DNA from: Streptomyces violascens
GTDB lineage: Bacteria; Actinomycetota; Actinomycetes; Streptomycetales; Streptomycetaceae
Length of the DNA stretch: 64,000 nucleotides
Reading direction: 5' to 3'
NCBI RefSeq assembly: GCF_014649955.1
Contig: NZ_BMUA01000014.1
Location: 147,655-211,654, forward strand
Below, piece by piece: positions 51,832-61,555 of this stretch. A model generated the notes under the pieces. It was not told where the DNA came from and did not search any database. It saw only the letters and a program-made list of their open reading frames with translations. Numbering within the stretch: position 1 is the first letter of the stretch; the number at the start of each line of letters is the position of its first letter. Made by a program: the position numbers and the translations under genes.

Positions 51832-54800
51832 ATGGCAACCGTGCGGTACCTGATCCTGGGCGCCACCGAGGCGCGCGACGACAATGGCACCGCCATACCC
51901 CTCGGCGGGCCGAGGCTGCGCACCCTGCTGACCGCGCTGGCGCTGCGCACCCCCCGCCCCGTACCCGTACCCACCCTGATCGACGACGTATGGGCGGGCG
52001 ATCCCCCACAGGACGCTCCCGCGGCCCTCCAGGCCCTGGTGGGAAGGCTCCGCCGCAACCTCGGCAGAGAAGCCGTGGAGTCCGGCCCCGCCGGCTACCG
52101 GCTGACGGCCCCGCGCGAGGCGATCGACCTGTACGAGTTCGAGAGCTGCGCGGCACAGGGCGCGGCCCAGCTGGACGGGGGCGACCCGGAGTCCGCCGCC
52201 CGGACCCTGCGCGCCGCCCTTGCCCTGTGGCGGGGCCCAGCCCTCACCGACCTCCCCGAACGCGACGCGGCCGTACGCCCGGAAGCCCAGCGCCTGGCCG
52301 CACAGCGCAACCGCATCGAGGCCGACCTGAGGCTAGGCGCCACGAGCGCACTGCTCCCCGAACTGACGGAACTGCTCACGTCACACCCGTACGACGAGAC
52401 GCTGCACGCCCAGCTGATCCGTACGTTGAGGAACGAGGGCCGCCGGGCCGACGCCCTGGCCGCGTACGAGAAGGCCCGCCGCACCCTGGCGGAGTCCCTG
52501 GGAGCGGACCCGGGCCCCGAACTGACGGCTCTGCACGCCGAGTTGCTGGAGGCCGCCCCCGCGCGCCCCGCCACCGGCACCCCCGGCCCTGCCCACCCTC
52601 CCGAAGCCTCCCGCCCCGCCGAAGGCAACCTCCGCCCCCGCCTGACCTCCTTCGTCGGCCGCGAGCCGGAACTCGCCCTGATCCGGGACGACTTGGGGGC
52701 ATCGCGGCTCGTCACGCTCACCGGACCCGGCGGCACCGGCAAGACCCGGCTCGCGGAACGGGCCGCGGCGGGGTCGGAAGCGGCCGCCTGGCTCGTCGAG
52801 CTCGCGCCGCTCGACCACCCCGAGGCCGTCCCCGGCGCCGTGGTCTCCGCGCTCGGCCTGCGCGAGACGATCCTGCTGCCGCAGGCCGGTCAGGCACCCG
52901 GTCACGACGACCCGACCGCCCGCCTGGTCGACGACCTCTCCCGCCGCCCGGACACGCTGCTCGTCCTCGACAACTGCGAGCACGTCATCGACGGCGCCGC
53001 ACACCTCGCCGAGACGCTCCTCACCCGCTGCCCCCGGCTCCGTATCCTCGCCACCAGCCGAGAACCGCTCGGCGTGCCCGGCGAGGCGGTCCGCCCGGTC
53101 GAGCCGCTGCCGCCCGTCCCGGCCCACCGCCTGTCCGCCGAACGCGCCCGCACCGTACGCCCCGACTTCGACCCGGACGCCGACCCCGAGGCCGTCGCCG
53201 AGATCTGCCGCCGCCTGGACGGACTCCCGCTCGCCATCGAACTGGCCGCGGCGCGACTCCGTGTACTGACGCCACGTCAGATCGCGGACCGGCTCGACGA
53301 CCGCTTCCGCCTGCTCACCAGCGGCAGCCGTACCGTACTGCCGAGGCAGCAGACCCTGCGGGCCGTCGTCGACTGGTCCTGGGACCTCCTGGACGAAACC
53401 GAACGCGCCGTCCTGCGCCGCGCCTCCGTCTTCGCCGGCGGCTGGGACCTCGCCGCCGCCCAGGCGGTGTGCGGCGCCACCGACGACCTGGCCGCCCTGG
53501 TCGACAAGTCACTGGTCATCGCGGTCCCGGCGCCCGACGGCAGCGGCATGCGCTACCGCATGCTGGAGACCATCCACGAATACGCCGCCGAGCGCGCCGC
53601 CGAGACCCCCGAGGTGCTGCGCGAGGCCGCCGACGCCCACACCGCGTACTACCGCGAGCTCGCCCGCCGTGCCGAACCCAGGGTCCGCTCGCGCGAGCAG
53701 CTCCCCTGGATCGGCCGCCTGGAGACCGAGCTCGACAACATCCGGGCCGTACTGCGCCGCACGACGACCCCGCCCACCGCCGACGAGGTCGCCGCCACCG
53801 AACTCGCCCTGGCCATGGGCTGGTTCTGGTGGCTGCGCAACTACCGGACCGAGGGCGCCGCCTGGGGTCTCGCCGTCGCCGAACTGTCACCCGCGGCCAC
53901 CGACGAGTCCGACCCGCGCTACTGGCCGAGGCTCCACCTCGATCTGCTCCGGTTCTTCCTGCTCTCCGACGCCCACCCCCGCGAGGGACTCGACACCCCG
54001 GTCGTGCAGGACCGCCTAGTCCAGCTCCGGAAGGCCTTCGAGGCCGGCGGGCCCGAGGCGGCCCGCTTCCCGGGGCTGCTCTGGCCGTTCACCACGTTCT
54101 TCACCGACACCCCGGCCCTGGTGCGCGAGTCGATCGACGCGGTCGTCGCCAACTGCCGCCTCCACGGCGACGCATGGGCGACCGGAGTGGCCCTGATGTT
54201 CCGTACGCACATGGCCATCGACACGCCCGGCGGCTTCGCTGGCATCGACGACGACCTCGCCGAACTGCGCGAGCTCGGACGCCGCGTGGGCGACCGCTGG
54301 ATGCGCGCCCAGGTGGCCAGCGCCGCCGCCGAGGCCGCGATGATGCGCGGCCGCCCCGAGCAGGCCCGGCCCGCCTACGAGGAGGCGCTGCAACTGGCCC
54401 GCGAGGTGGGCGCCCACCACGAGGCGCCGTTCCTCATCACCCGGGTCGCCGAACTCGCCTACCGCAGCGGCGACTTGGACTCCGCCGAGAAGTTCCTGGC
54501 CGAGGCCTCGGCGGAGGCGGACCGCTACCGGGTCGGCGACGCCACTGCGTACATCGACGTGCTGCTCGCCACCATCGCCCTCGACCGGGATGAGCCCGCC
54601 ACCGCCCGCGCCCTGCGCGAAGAGGCCGTTGCACTCGCCATGACGGGCCCGCTTCCCCCGCACTTCGCCGCGCTGCTCGACGCGCTGGGCGCCCGGATCG
54701 CCGCCGCAGAGTCGGGCCCGCTCGCAGGCCTGCGGGCCATGGCGGACGCCCTGCGCACGGCGGCCGCCACCGAGTGCACCGAGATCGTCCTGGCCCATCT

Positions 54801-55050
54801 CGCCGGGCGCGCGGCCCAGTTCCTCGGCAACCTCGACGAGCACGCGCTCGCGGTACGGGTCCTGGCGGCGGCCACGGCCTGGCGCGCCGGAATCCCGCGG
54901 TCCGTGCCGGAGCAGGCGATGGAGGATTCCATCACGGCACGGGCCCGCGACGCGCTCACACCGAAGGCGTACGAGGCCGAGAGCTCGGCCGGCTCGGCGC
55001 TTGCCCCCGCCGAGGTCCCGCCGCTCCTGGACGCGGTCACCGGGGGCTGA
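51832..55050 (+). CDS. AfsR/SARP-type regulator with NB-ARC ATPase domain
   Basis: This 1072-residue regulator has an OmpR-like DNA-binding domain (residues about 1-95, VRYLILGATEARDDNG), a bacterial transcriptional activation domain (to about 245, ending YEKARRTLAESLGADPGPEL) and a STAND/NB-ARC ATPase. The ATPase shows Walker A GPGGTGKTRL, Walker B LLVLDNCEHV and RLDGLPLAIELAAARL. A long helical TPR-like C-terminus follows. Such proteins activate secondary-metabolite or developmental genes. GTG 51841 is an alternative start; neither has a ribosome site. It is convergent with the sigma-factor gene, the stops being 8 bases apart. Confidence 0.93.
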   Translation: MATVRYLILGATEARDDNGTAIPLGGPRLRTLLTALALRTPRPVPVPTLIDDVWAGDPPQDAPAALQALVGRLRRNLGREAVESGPAGYRLTAPREAIDLYEFESCAAQGAAQLDGGDPESAARTLRAALALWRGPALTDLPERDAAVRPEAQRLAAQRNRIEADLRLGATSALLPELTELLTSHPYDETLHAQLIRTLRNEGRRADALAAYEKARRTLAESLGADPGPELTALHAELLEAAPARPATGTPGPAHPPEASRPAEGNLRPRLTSFVGREPELALIRDDLGASRLVTLTGPGGTGKTRLAERAAAGSEAAAWLVELAPLDHPEAVPGAVVSALGLRETILLPQAGQAPGHDDPTARLVDDLSRRPDTLLVLDNCEHVIDGAAHLAETLLTRCPRLRILATSREPLGVPGEAVRPVEPLPPVPAHRLSAERARTVRPDFDPDADPEAVAEICRRLDGLPLAIELAAARLRVLTPRQIADRLDDRFRLLTSGSRTVLPRQQTLRAVVDWSWDLLDETERAVLRRASVFAGGWDLAAAQAVCGATDDLAALVDKSLVIAVPAPDGSGMRYRMLETIHEYAAERAAETPEVLREAADAHTAYYRELARRAEPRVRSREQLPWIGRLETELDNIRAVLRRTTTPPTADEVAATELALAMGWFWWLRNYRTEGAAWGLAVAELSPAATDESDPRYWPRLHLDLLRFFLLSDAHPREGLDTPVVQDRLVQLRKAFEAGGPEAARFPGLLWPFTTFFTDTPALVRESIDAVVANCRLHGDAWATGVALMFRTHMAIDTPGGFAGIDDDLAELRELGRRVGDRWMRAQVASAAAEAAMMRGRPEQARPAYEEALQLAREVGAHHEAPFLITRVAELAYRSGDLDSAEKFLAEASAEADRYRVGDATAYIDVLLATIALDRDEPATARALREEAVALAMTGPLPPHFAALLDALGARIAAAESGPLAGLRAMADALRTAAATECTEIVLAHLAGRAAQFLGNLDEHALAVRVLAAATAWRAGIPRSVPEQAMEDSITARARDALTPKAYEAESSAGSALAPAEVPPLLDAVTGG

Positions 55051-55058
55051 GCCCCGAG

Positions 55059-57062
55059 CTACCCGCAGCTGATCGCTGACTGCGCCCAGTCCGCCAGCGT
55101 CGACCCGCCGAACGGGCCCGCCGGTTCGACGACGAGGCGGATCGTCCTGCGGCCCGAGATGTCGGCGTGCACCGGCACCGCCGGGTCGCCGCCGTGCACC
55201 ACCGGGGACTGCCAGAGCCTCGCCCCATCCCCGTACAGGGAGAACCGCACCGCCCCGAGCCCCATCGTCAGGTCGTCCACGCCCGCGTACGCGTCGTACG
55301 AACGGCACTGGCGGTTGAGGTCGATGGTCACCGAGGACCGGCCGTGCACGGTCACCCCGTGCGGATACCGGTGCTCGCCGATGCGCATGCCCGAGCGCTG
55401 CCACAGCCAGCTGGATTCGCCGAGCCGCACCTCGGGCTCGGTGCCGTCGCCGAGGACGCCGTACCGCAGACGGTTCACCTGGAACACGGTCGGCGCGGGC
55501 GGCGGCGGGGGAGGAGGCGTCGGCTTCGGCGGGGTGGGCTTGGGCGGCGGCACCGGCCGGGGCGGCGTGGGCCGGGGATGCGTGGGCGGGGGCGGCTTCG
55601 GCCGGGCGGCCGGCTGCTTCGGCGCGGGCGGAGCCGGAGGCGCGGGCTTCGGCGCGGGCGCCTCGGGCGGCGAGGGCGGCGGCTGCTTCTGCGGTACGAC
55701 GGGCGCCACCGCGGGCGGCTTCGCGTCGGGCTTGGGCGCCGGCGCGTCGTGGCCGGTCAGCGCGAACACGACACCCGCCGCCACCGCGACGGCCACCGCC
55801 GCGGCGATGCCGGCCTTGGCCGGGGCGCCGAGCCCCTCGGAGGCCGCGGCACCCCCCGCCGTTCCGCCCGACGAACTGCCGCCCGTCGCCGCGGCGGCGG
55901 CACCCGCGCCCGCGGCCCCGGCGGCGCCGCCCGCCACCGCTCCGGCGGCCTTGAGCGAGAACCCCGTGGCGAACCAGCCGATGACCGCGACCGGAAGCAG
56001 CGCGGGAATCCCGGCGTTGACGTCCTGGAGCTCGACGACCGCGAGCCGGCACTTCGCGCACTCGTCCAGATGCTTGTTGAGCCCGCGCTCGGCCCGCATC
56101 CGCAGACCGCCCCGCGCGTACGCGCCGAGCCGGTCGGCATAGCGGGCGCAGTCGCCGCCGGAGGTCAGCGCGCTGGAGACATGGGCCTGGAGGTAGGCCT
56201 GCTTGAGTCCCTCGCGGGCCCGGCTCGCCAGCACGGCGGTCGCGTTGGCGGTGAGCCCGAACAGCGGCGCGATCTCGCTGGGCGACTCCTCCTCGACGGT
56301 GGTGTGCCAGAGCACCGCCTGCCAGCGCTCGGGCAGCGAGCGGAACGCCTGCATGGCCAGGGTCTGCTCGGCCTCGTGCATGGCCCGCACGTCGGCGCCG
56401 AGGTCGATGGTGTCGTCGTCGGACACCTCGGCCGCGCGCGCGGACTGCTGGGCGAAGACCGCGAAGTCGTCGACCAGCTGCTCCCGCTTGGCGGTCCGCG
56501 TCCAGGACGCCGCGACCCTGCGCACGGTGGTCATCAGGTAGGCGCGCACGGCGTGTTCGGGGCCGGCCCCGCCGCGTACGGCCTGAAGCGTCCGCGCGAA
56601 GACCTCCGCCGTCAGATCGTCGGCGGTGTGCGCGTCGCGGCAGCAGCTGCGGGCGTAGCGCCGCACCGCGTCCGAGTGGCGCCTGAACAGCTCCTCGTAC
56701 GCGCTGTCGTCGCCGGTCCGCATCGCGTGGATGAGGTCGGCGTCGGACTGCCCGGCCCCGGCGATCCCCAGGGCCGCGCCGTCGCGCAGGCCGCCCTCGC
56801 GCTGCGGCGGCACGGTCGCGCCCGGCTCCCCGACGCCGTCCATGGGCCCCCACGGCCCGGGCAGCACGGTCCCGCCGAGCTCCGTGGCGGACTCGGAACC
56901 GGAATCCCCGCGGGGCTGTCCCGGAACGGGTGCGGGCCCGGCCGGCGAACCGCCTCCCGGGCCGCCCTGGCTCGGCACCTGGCGCGGCGGAAGACCGCCG
57001 TCAGGGCCGCCGGATTCCGGGCCGCCGCCCGAGCGCGACTCGTCCCGCTCTTCAACGCCCAT
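55059..57062 (-). CDS. Sigma factor fused to zinc-finger anti-sigma, membrane anchor and NPCBM domain
   Basis: This 667-residue fusion reads, in order: a low-complexity Gly/Pro start (1-110); ECF-type sigma region 2 (YEELFRRHSDAVRRYARSCC, DLTAEVFARTL) and region 4 (SPSEIAPLFGLTANATAVLA); and a zinc-finger anti-sigma motif HLDECAKCR with an upstream Cys. Then come two hydrophobic stretches, the second (AGIAAAVAVAVAAGVVFAL) a good membrane anchor, a Pro-rich wall-spanning spacer of about 95 residues and an NPCBM-like carbohydrate-binding domain (MRIGEHRYPHGVTVHGRSSV). The parts suggest an outside sugar or wall sensor tied to transcription. ATG 57062 has GGGAG 8 bases upstream. Position matches SCO4117. 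Confidence 0.92.
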   Translation of the reverse strand: MGVEERDESRSGGGPESGGPDGGLPPRQVPSQGGPGGGSPAGPAPVPGQPRGDSGSESATELGGTVLPGPWGPMDGVGEPGATVPPQREGGLRDGAALGIAGAGQSDADLIHAMRTGDDSAYEELFRRHSDAVRRYARSCCRDAHTADDLTAEVFARTLQAVRGGAGPEHAVRAYLMTTVRRVAASWTRTAKREQLVDDFAVFAQQSARAAEVSDDDTIDLGADVRAMHEAEQTLAMQAFRSLPERWQAVLWHTTVEEESPSEIAPLFGLTANATAVLASRAREGLKQAYLQAHVSSALTSGGDCARYADRLGAYARGGLRMRAERGLNKHLDECAKCRLAVVELQDVNAGIPALLPVAVIGWFATGFSLKAAGAVAGGAAGAAGAGAAAAATGGSSSGGTAGGAAASEGLGAPAKAGIAAAVAVAVAAGVVFALTGHDAPAPKPDAKPPAVAPVVPQKQPPPSPPEAPAPKPAPPAPPAPKQPAARPKPPPPTHPRPTPPRPVPPPKPTPPKPTPPPPPPPAPTVFQVNRLRYGVLGDGTEPEVRLGESSWLWQRSGMRIGEHRYPHGVTVHGRSSVTIDLNRQCRSYDAYAGVDDLTMGLGAVRFSLYGDGARLWQSPVVHGGDPAVPVHADISGRRTIRLVVEPAGPFGGSTLADWAQSAISCG

Positions 57063-57272
57063 CGCGGAAGCTCCCGTAAGCACGCTCAGACCCGGACACC
57101 GGGCAAGCGTGCCACAGAGCACAAGCGGAGCCGAGTCTCAAACCCGGCAACCACTCATCCGGGGCGACTTGCCGCACCCGAGCACTACCCGTCACCCGTT
57201 CGGGGAAGACTCGGAGGCTCGGGAGCGGTCATCACAGGCCCCAACTGGCGCTCAGCAGAGGCGAGTTGATCC

Positions 57273-58082
57273 TCAGGACGGTCGCGAACGCAGCCCTTCG
57301 AGGAGGATGTCGAGCAGCCGTGACGAGGCCGCTGCCTGCTGTGTGGCGTCCGGCAGCGAGGGCGCCGCGGTGGCTATCACCAGGAGCACATCGGCGACGG
57401 TCACATCACCGCGCAGCTCACCGGCCGCCCGCGCCCGGTCCACCAACTGCCCGACCACGTCGAGCAGCTCGGCCGCTCCCGCGTCGTCCAGCTCCGCCTC
57501 GGGCGCCGTGCGCTGCTCGATGACCCGGCCCCAGCCGGAGCCCTGCTCGGACAGGCCCACCTGACGCTGCTGCGGCACCCGCGCCTCGTCGAGCCCGTCC
57601 CGCACGCCGTCGGACCGCGGGCCCTCGGGACGTACGCCGTCGGTCTCCTCGGCGCCGACGCCGACCCGCAGCACCTGCGGCGGAAGCAGCCGCCCGGCGC
57701 CCGAGGCGACCGAGGTGCGCAGGAAGCGGGAGAGCGCCGACCAGGGCTCCTCCTCCTGGCCGAGCGCCGTGCGGGCCTGGTCGGTCAGGCGCGAGGTCTC
57801 CTCCTCGGCTATCCGCCGCACCAGGACGTCCTTGCTCGGGAACCGCCGGTAGACGGTGCCCACACCCACCCTGGCGCGGCGCGCCACGTCCTCCATCGGC
57901 GCCCCGTAGCCGAGCTCGCCGAACACTTCACGTGCCGCGCGCAGCACGTGCTCAAGGTTGCGCTGGGCATCCACCCGCAGCGGCGCGGAACGCGATCCGC
58001 CCGCGCCCGGACCCGTACCCACGCGACCGTTTCCGTCGGAAGCCGCGACGGCGGTCTGCCAATGAGAGTCCTGAATGTGCAT
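57273..58082 (-). CDS. atrA: TetR-family regulator AtrA
   Basis: This 269-residue regulator has an extra N-terminal stretch (HIQDSHWQTAVAASDGN), then the TetR helix-turn-helix (VLRAAREVFGELGYGAPMED, VARRARVGVGTVYRRFPSKD). A ligand-binding domain ending LLDILLEGLRS follows. Sequence and place next to NADH dehydrogenase match S. coelicolor AtrA (SCO4118), which activates actII-ORF4 and other antibiotic and development genes. GGGGG lies just before the ATG. A perfect repeat GTCTCC-CCCC-GGAGAC lies 19 bases upstream. Confidence 0.92.
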   Translation of the reverse strand: MHIQDSHWQTAVAASDGNGRVGTGPGAGGSRSAPLRVDAQRNLEHVLRAAREVFGELGYGAPMEDVARRARVGVGTVYRRFPSKDVLVRRIAEEETSRLTDQARTALGQEEEPWSALSRFLRTSVASGAGRLLPPQVLRVGVGAEETDGVRPEGPRSDGVRDGLDEARVPQQRQVGLSEQGSGWGRVIEQRTAPEAELDDAGAAELLDVVGQLVDRARAAGELRGDVTVADVLLVIATAAPSLPDATQQAAASSRLLDILLEGLRSRPS

Positions 58083-58100
58083 TTATCCCCCGGTAATAAC

Positions 58101-58116
58101 GTCTCCCCCCGGAGAC
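58101..58116. promoter_or_regulatory. Inverted repeat upstream of atrA
   Basis: GTCTCC-CCCC-GGAGAC, 19 bases from the atrA start; candidate self-regulation site or leader hairpin. Confidence 0.4.
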
Positions 58117-58409
58117 TCCCCGCCCTGACAGCCGGGGACCGGTCCCTAACCCGACACCCCGACGGGATACGAACATAGTTGAGCCGGAGTCAATTCAGAA
58201 GAGGTTCTTCCGCACGGTGTGCCCCCCGATCGGACCAAGGAACGAAACCTGACCGAATCGGACCCGGGCCGTCACGTGTCACTCACCCTCTGACCTGCGC
58301 ATCTGTCATCGCCGCGCGAAGAATGCGCCACCCGCCACAGCAGTTCCCTCCAGTCACACAATTTGTCGGGCCTGTGGACAAAGCCCGGGGCCCGTTGCGT
58401 CATGGGGTG
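58117..58409. other. Divergent region atrA/ndh
   Basis: About 290 bases without a supported gene; it must hold the promoters of atrA and the NADH dehydrogenase gene. No consensus promoter stands out. Confidence 0.4.
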
Positions 58410-59780
58410 GTGACAGAACCTGTGCGCATTCTCGTGGTCGGCGGCGGATACGTCGGGATGTACACGGCGCTGCGCCTGCAACGGAAGCTCAAGGCAGAGC
58501 TGAAGAGCGGCGCCGTCCGGATCACCGTGGTCACCCCCGACCCTTACATGACGTACCAGCCGTTCCTGCCCGAGGCGGCGGCCGGAAGCATCTCCCCGCG
58601 CCATGTCGTGGTCCCGCTGCGCCGGGTCCTGGACCAGTGCCACATCGTCATCGGCGAGGCCGACCGCATCGACCACACCAAGCGCACCGCCACCGTCACC
58701 ACCCTCGCCTCTCCCGAAGACGGCACCGGAGCCATTCAGCTGGCGTACGACGAACTCGTCATCGCGCCGGGTTCGATCTCGCGCACCCTGCCCGTCCCCG
58801 GCCTCGCCGACTACGCCATCGGCTTCAAGACCGTCGAGGAGGCCATCGGCCTGCGCAACCACGTCATCGAGCAGATGGACATCGCCTCCTCGACGCGCGA
58901 CCCCGCGATCCGCGACGCGGCCCTCACCTTCGTCTTCGTCGGCGGCGGCTACGCAGGCGTCGAGGCGCTCGCCGAGCTGGAGGACATGGCCCGCTACACC
59001 GCGCGGTACTACCACAACATCCGGCCCGAGGACCTGAAGTGGATCCTCGTCGAGGCCAGCGGCCGGATCCTGCCCGAGGTCGGCGAGGACATGGGCCGGT
59101 ACGCGATCCGCGAGCTGCGCGCCCGCAACATCGACGTACGCCTTCAGACGCGGCTCGACAGCTGCGAGAACCGGGTCGCCGTCCTCAGCGACGGCGCCCG
59201 CTTCCCCACCCGCACCGTCGTGTGGACCGCCGGCGTCAAGCCCGCCCCGATCCTCGCCGCCAGCGATCTGCCCCTGAACGAGCGCGGCCGCCTCACGTGC
59301 ACGGCGGAGCTGCGCGTGGCGGGCACCGAGCACGCGTGGGCGGCCGGCGACGCGGCCGCCGTACCCGACGTGACCTCGGAGGAGAAGGGCAAGGAGTGCG
59401 CGCCCAACGCCCAGCACGCCGTCCGCCAGGCGAAGGTCCTCGCCGAGAACGTCGCGGCGTCCGTACGGGGCGGAGAGCTCAAGGAGTACCGGCACAAGTA
59501 CGCCGGCTCGGTCGCATCGCTGGGCCTGCACAAGGGCGTCGCCCACGTCTACGGCCGCAAACTCAAGGGCTACCCGGCCTGGTTCATGCACCGCGCCTAC
59601 CACCTGAGCCGCGTCCCGACGTTCAACCGCAAGGCCCGCGTGCTCGCCGAATGGACCCTCGCCGGGCTCTTCAAACGCGAGATCGTCTCGCTCGGCTCGC
59701 TGGAACACCCGCGCGCCGAGTTCGAGATCGCGGCCGGCGGCGGTCCGCCCGCCAGGGGGCCCGCCCCGCAGGAGAACTGA
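58410..59780 (+). CDS. Type II NADH dehydrogenase (NDH-2)
   Basis: This 456-residue FAD enzyme passes electrons from NADH to menaquinone at the membrane without pumping protons. The FAD fold is RILVVGGGYVGMYTALRLQ, the NADH fold TFVFVGGGYAGVEALAEL, and AWAAGDAAAVPD closes the FAD site. The C-terminal part (YGRKLKGYPAWFMHRAYHL) forms the membrane-binding surface. The GTG at 58410 gives TEPVRILVVGGG as in SCO4119; GTG 58407 is one codon earlier. Confidence 0.94.
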   Translation: MTEPVRILVVGGGYVGMYTALRLQRKLKAELKSGAVRITVVTPDPYMTYQPFLPEAAAGSISPRHVVVPLRRVLDQCHIVIGEADRIDHTKRTATVTTLASPEDGTGAIQLAYDELVIAPGSISRTLPVPGLADYAIGFKTVEEAIGLRNHVIEQMDIASSTRDPAIRDAALTFVFVGGGYAGVEALAELEDMARYTARYYHNIRPEDLKWILVEASGRILPEVGEDMGRYAIRELRARNIDVRLQTRLDSCENRVAVLSDGARFPTRTVVWTAGVKPAPILAASDLPLNERGRLTCTAELRVAGTEHAWAAGDAAAVPDVTSEEKGKECAPNAQHAVRQAKVLAENVAASVRGGELKEYRHKYAGSVASLGLHKGVAHVYGRKLKGYPAWFMHRAYHLSRVPTFNRKARVLAEWTLAGLFKREIVSLGSLEHPRAEFEIAAGGGPPARGPAPQEN

Positions 59781-59917
59781 CGGTTGTCAGTGCGGTCCGT
59801 CACACTGGGCGTGTGACCATAGGTGGGCCCACACCTGCACAGAGTGATCCAGCGACCCAGCACCGCACCAGGACCGGCAGCACAGCACCCGCAGCAACAC
59901 ACGAGGCTTGGAACACC

Positions 59918-61555
59918 GTGAACTTCACGCGTTGGAGCGCCCGGCTCCCCGGTACGCCGCGCCGCGCCGCAGCACGGACCGACCGCGCCGACCGGGGCTC
60001 CGTGCCCGCGGCCCGCGGTGAATCCGGGCCGCAGCCCTGGCCGGACGATGCGGCCGAGGCCCTGGCCCTCGACGACCTCTCCGTGCGCGATATCCTCGGC
60101 CAGCTCCCCGCCCTGGTCGCGCTCCTGCACGGCCCAGAGCACCGCGTCGCGTACGTCAACGACGCCTACGCCGCGGCCTTCGGACCCCGCCCGCTTGGCG
60201 CCCCGGCCGCCAAGGCGCTCCCCGAGCTGGAGGAGCTCGGCCTGCTCCCGCTGATGGACCAGGTGCTGCGCAGCGGCAAGCCCCGTACGGTCAAGTCCCG
60301 CAAGACCCAGGCCGCCGGCTCGTACACGGTGACGTGCAGCCCGGTCGAGATCCCCGGCCACGACGAGGGCGGCGTGCTCGTCTTCGCCGCCGACGTCACC
60401 GACCACGCCGAGGCCGCCGAGCGGCTGCGCGCGAGCGAGCGCCGCCACCGCGAGACCGCCGTCACCCTCCAGCGCTCCCTGCTCCCGCAGGAGCTGGAGC
60501 AGCCGGACGACCTGCGGGTGGCCGCCACCTATCAGCCCGGCGGCAAGGACGCGGCGGTCGGCGGCGACTGGTACGACGTGATCACGCTCGGCGCAGGCCG
60601 CACCGCTCTGGTCATCGGCGACGTGATGGGCCGCGGGGTGCGCGCCGCCGCAGTGATGGGCCAGCTCCGCACGGCGGTCAGGGCGTACGCGCGCCTCGAC
60701 CTGCCCCCGCACGAGGTGCTCCAGCTCCTGGACGGCCTGGCCGCCGAGATCGACGCGAGCCAGATCGCCACCTGCGTCTATGCCGTGCACGACCCCAACG
60801 AGGGCCGCCTGGTGTACGCGTCGGCGGGCCACCTGCCCGTTCTCGTACGCCATGAGGACGGCACCGTCCACCGCGCCGCGGACCCGACGGGCCCCCCGCT
60901 CGGCACCGGCGGCTGGCTCCACACCTCGGGCACGATCGCCCTGCCGCCCGGCTCGACCGCCGTCCTCTATACGGACGGCCTGGTCGAGCGCAGGGAAGAG
61001 GACATCGACGAGGGCGTGGCCGCCCTGGAGCGGGCGCTGTCCGGCGCGGTCGGCACGCCGCAGGTGGTGTGCGACCGCCTGATCCGCTCGCTCGGTGTCA
61101 CCGCCGAACACGACGACGACGTCGCGGTCCTGGTCTGCCAGCACCCGGCCCGTACGGGACCTGCTGCCGAGCTCTTCCACAACGCGGCGCTCGACCTGCT
61201 GGGCGGCATCGAAGCGGCCCCGCGCGCCCGGGCGTTCGCCTCCGGCGTCCTCGCCTCGTGGCGCTTCCCGGTGGAGCTGCGCGACCTGGGCGTTCTCGCG
61301 GCGAGCGAGCTGGTGGCCAACTCGCTCCAGCACGGCTCCCCTCCGATGCGCCTCAGACTCCGCCGCACCGACCGCCGCCTGATCATCGAGGTGACCGACG
61401 GCGACGACCACCTGCCGCGCCGCCGCCGCGCCGACCCCGCAGACGAAGCAGGACGAGGCATCTCGATCGTCGCGACGATCGCCTCGTCCTGGGGTTCGCG
61501 CCGCACACCGGGCGGCGGCAAAGCGGTGTGGTGCGAGTTCGCGCTGCCTTCTTAG
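59918..61555 (+). CDS. PAS / PP2C phosphatase / HATPase regulator
   Basis: This 545-residue signalling protein has a PAS domain (about residues 60-165, VAYVNDAYAAAFGP), a short coiled coil and a SpoIIE-type PP2C domain (AAVGGDWYDVI, LVIGDVMGRGVRA, TAVLYTDGLVER, EHDDDVAVLV). An RsbW-like HATPase kinase domain follows (LAASELVANSLQHG, AGRGISIV). It can in principle remove and add phosphate on an anti-anti-sigma partner. The GTG at 59918 (VNFTRWSARLPGTP) is preferred; a GTG at 59813 would add 35 residues. Its stop overlaps the convergent MFS gene by four bases. Confidence 0.92.
   Translation: MNFTRWSARLPGTPRRAAARTDRADRGSVPAARGESGPQPWPDDAAEALALDDLSVRDILGQLPALVALLHGPEHRVAYVNDAYAAAFGPRPLGAPAAKALPELEELGLLPLMDQVLRSGKPRTVKSRKTQAAGSYTVTCSPVEIPGHDEGGVLVFAADVTDHAEAAERLRASERRHRETAVTLQRSLLPQELEQPDDLRVAATYQPGGKDAAVGGDWYDVITLGAGRTALVIGDVMGRGVRAAAVMGQLRTAVRAYARLDLPPHEVLQLLDGLAAEIDASQIATCVYAVHDPNEGRLVYASAGHLPVLVRHEDGTVHRAADPTGPPLGTGGWLHTSGTIALPPGSTAVLYTDGLVERREEDIDEGVAALERALSGAVGTPQVVCDRLIRSLGVTAEHDDDVAVLVCQHPARTGPAAELFHNAALDLLGGIEAAPRARAFASGVLASWRFPVELRDLGVLAASELVANSLQHGSPPMRLRLRRTDRRLIIEVTDGDDHLPRRRRADPADEAGRGISIVATIASSWGSRRTPGGGKAVWCEFALPS

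Noticed and set aside
58402..58413. Three-codon upstream frame overlapping the NDH-2 start
   Set aside because: ATG GGG TGG TGA is too short and lacks a ribosome site.
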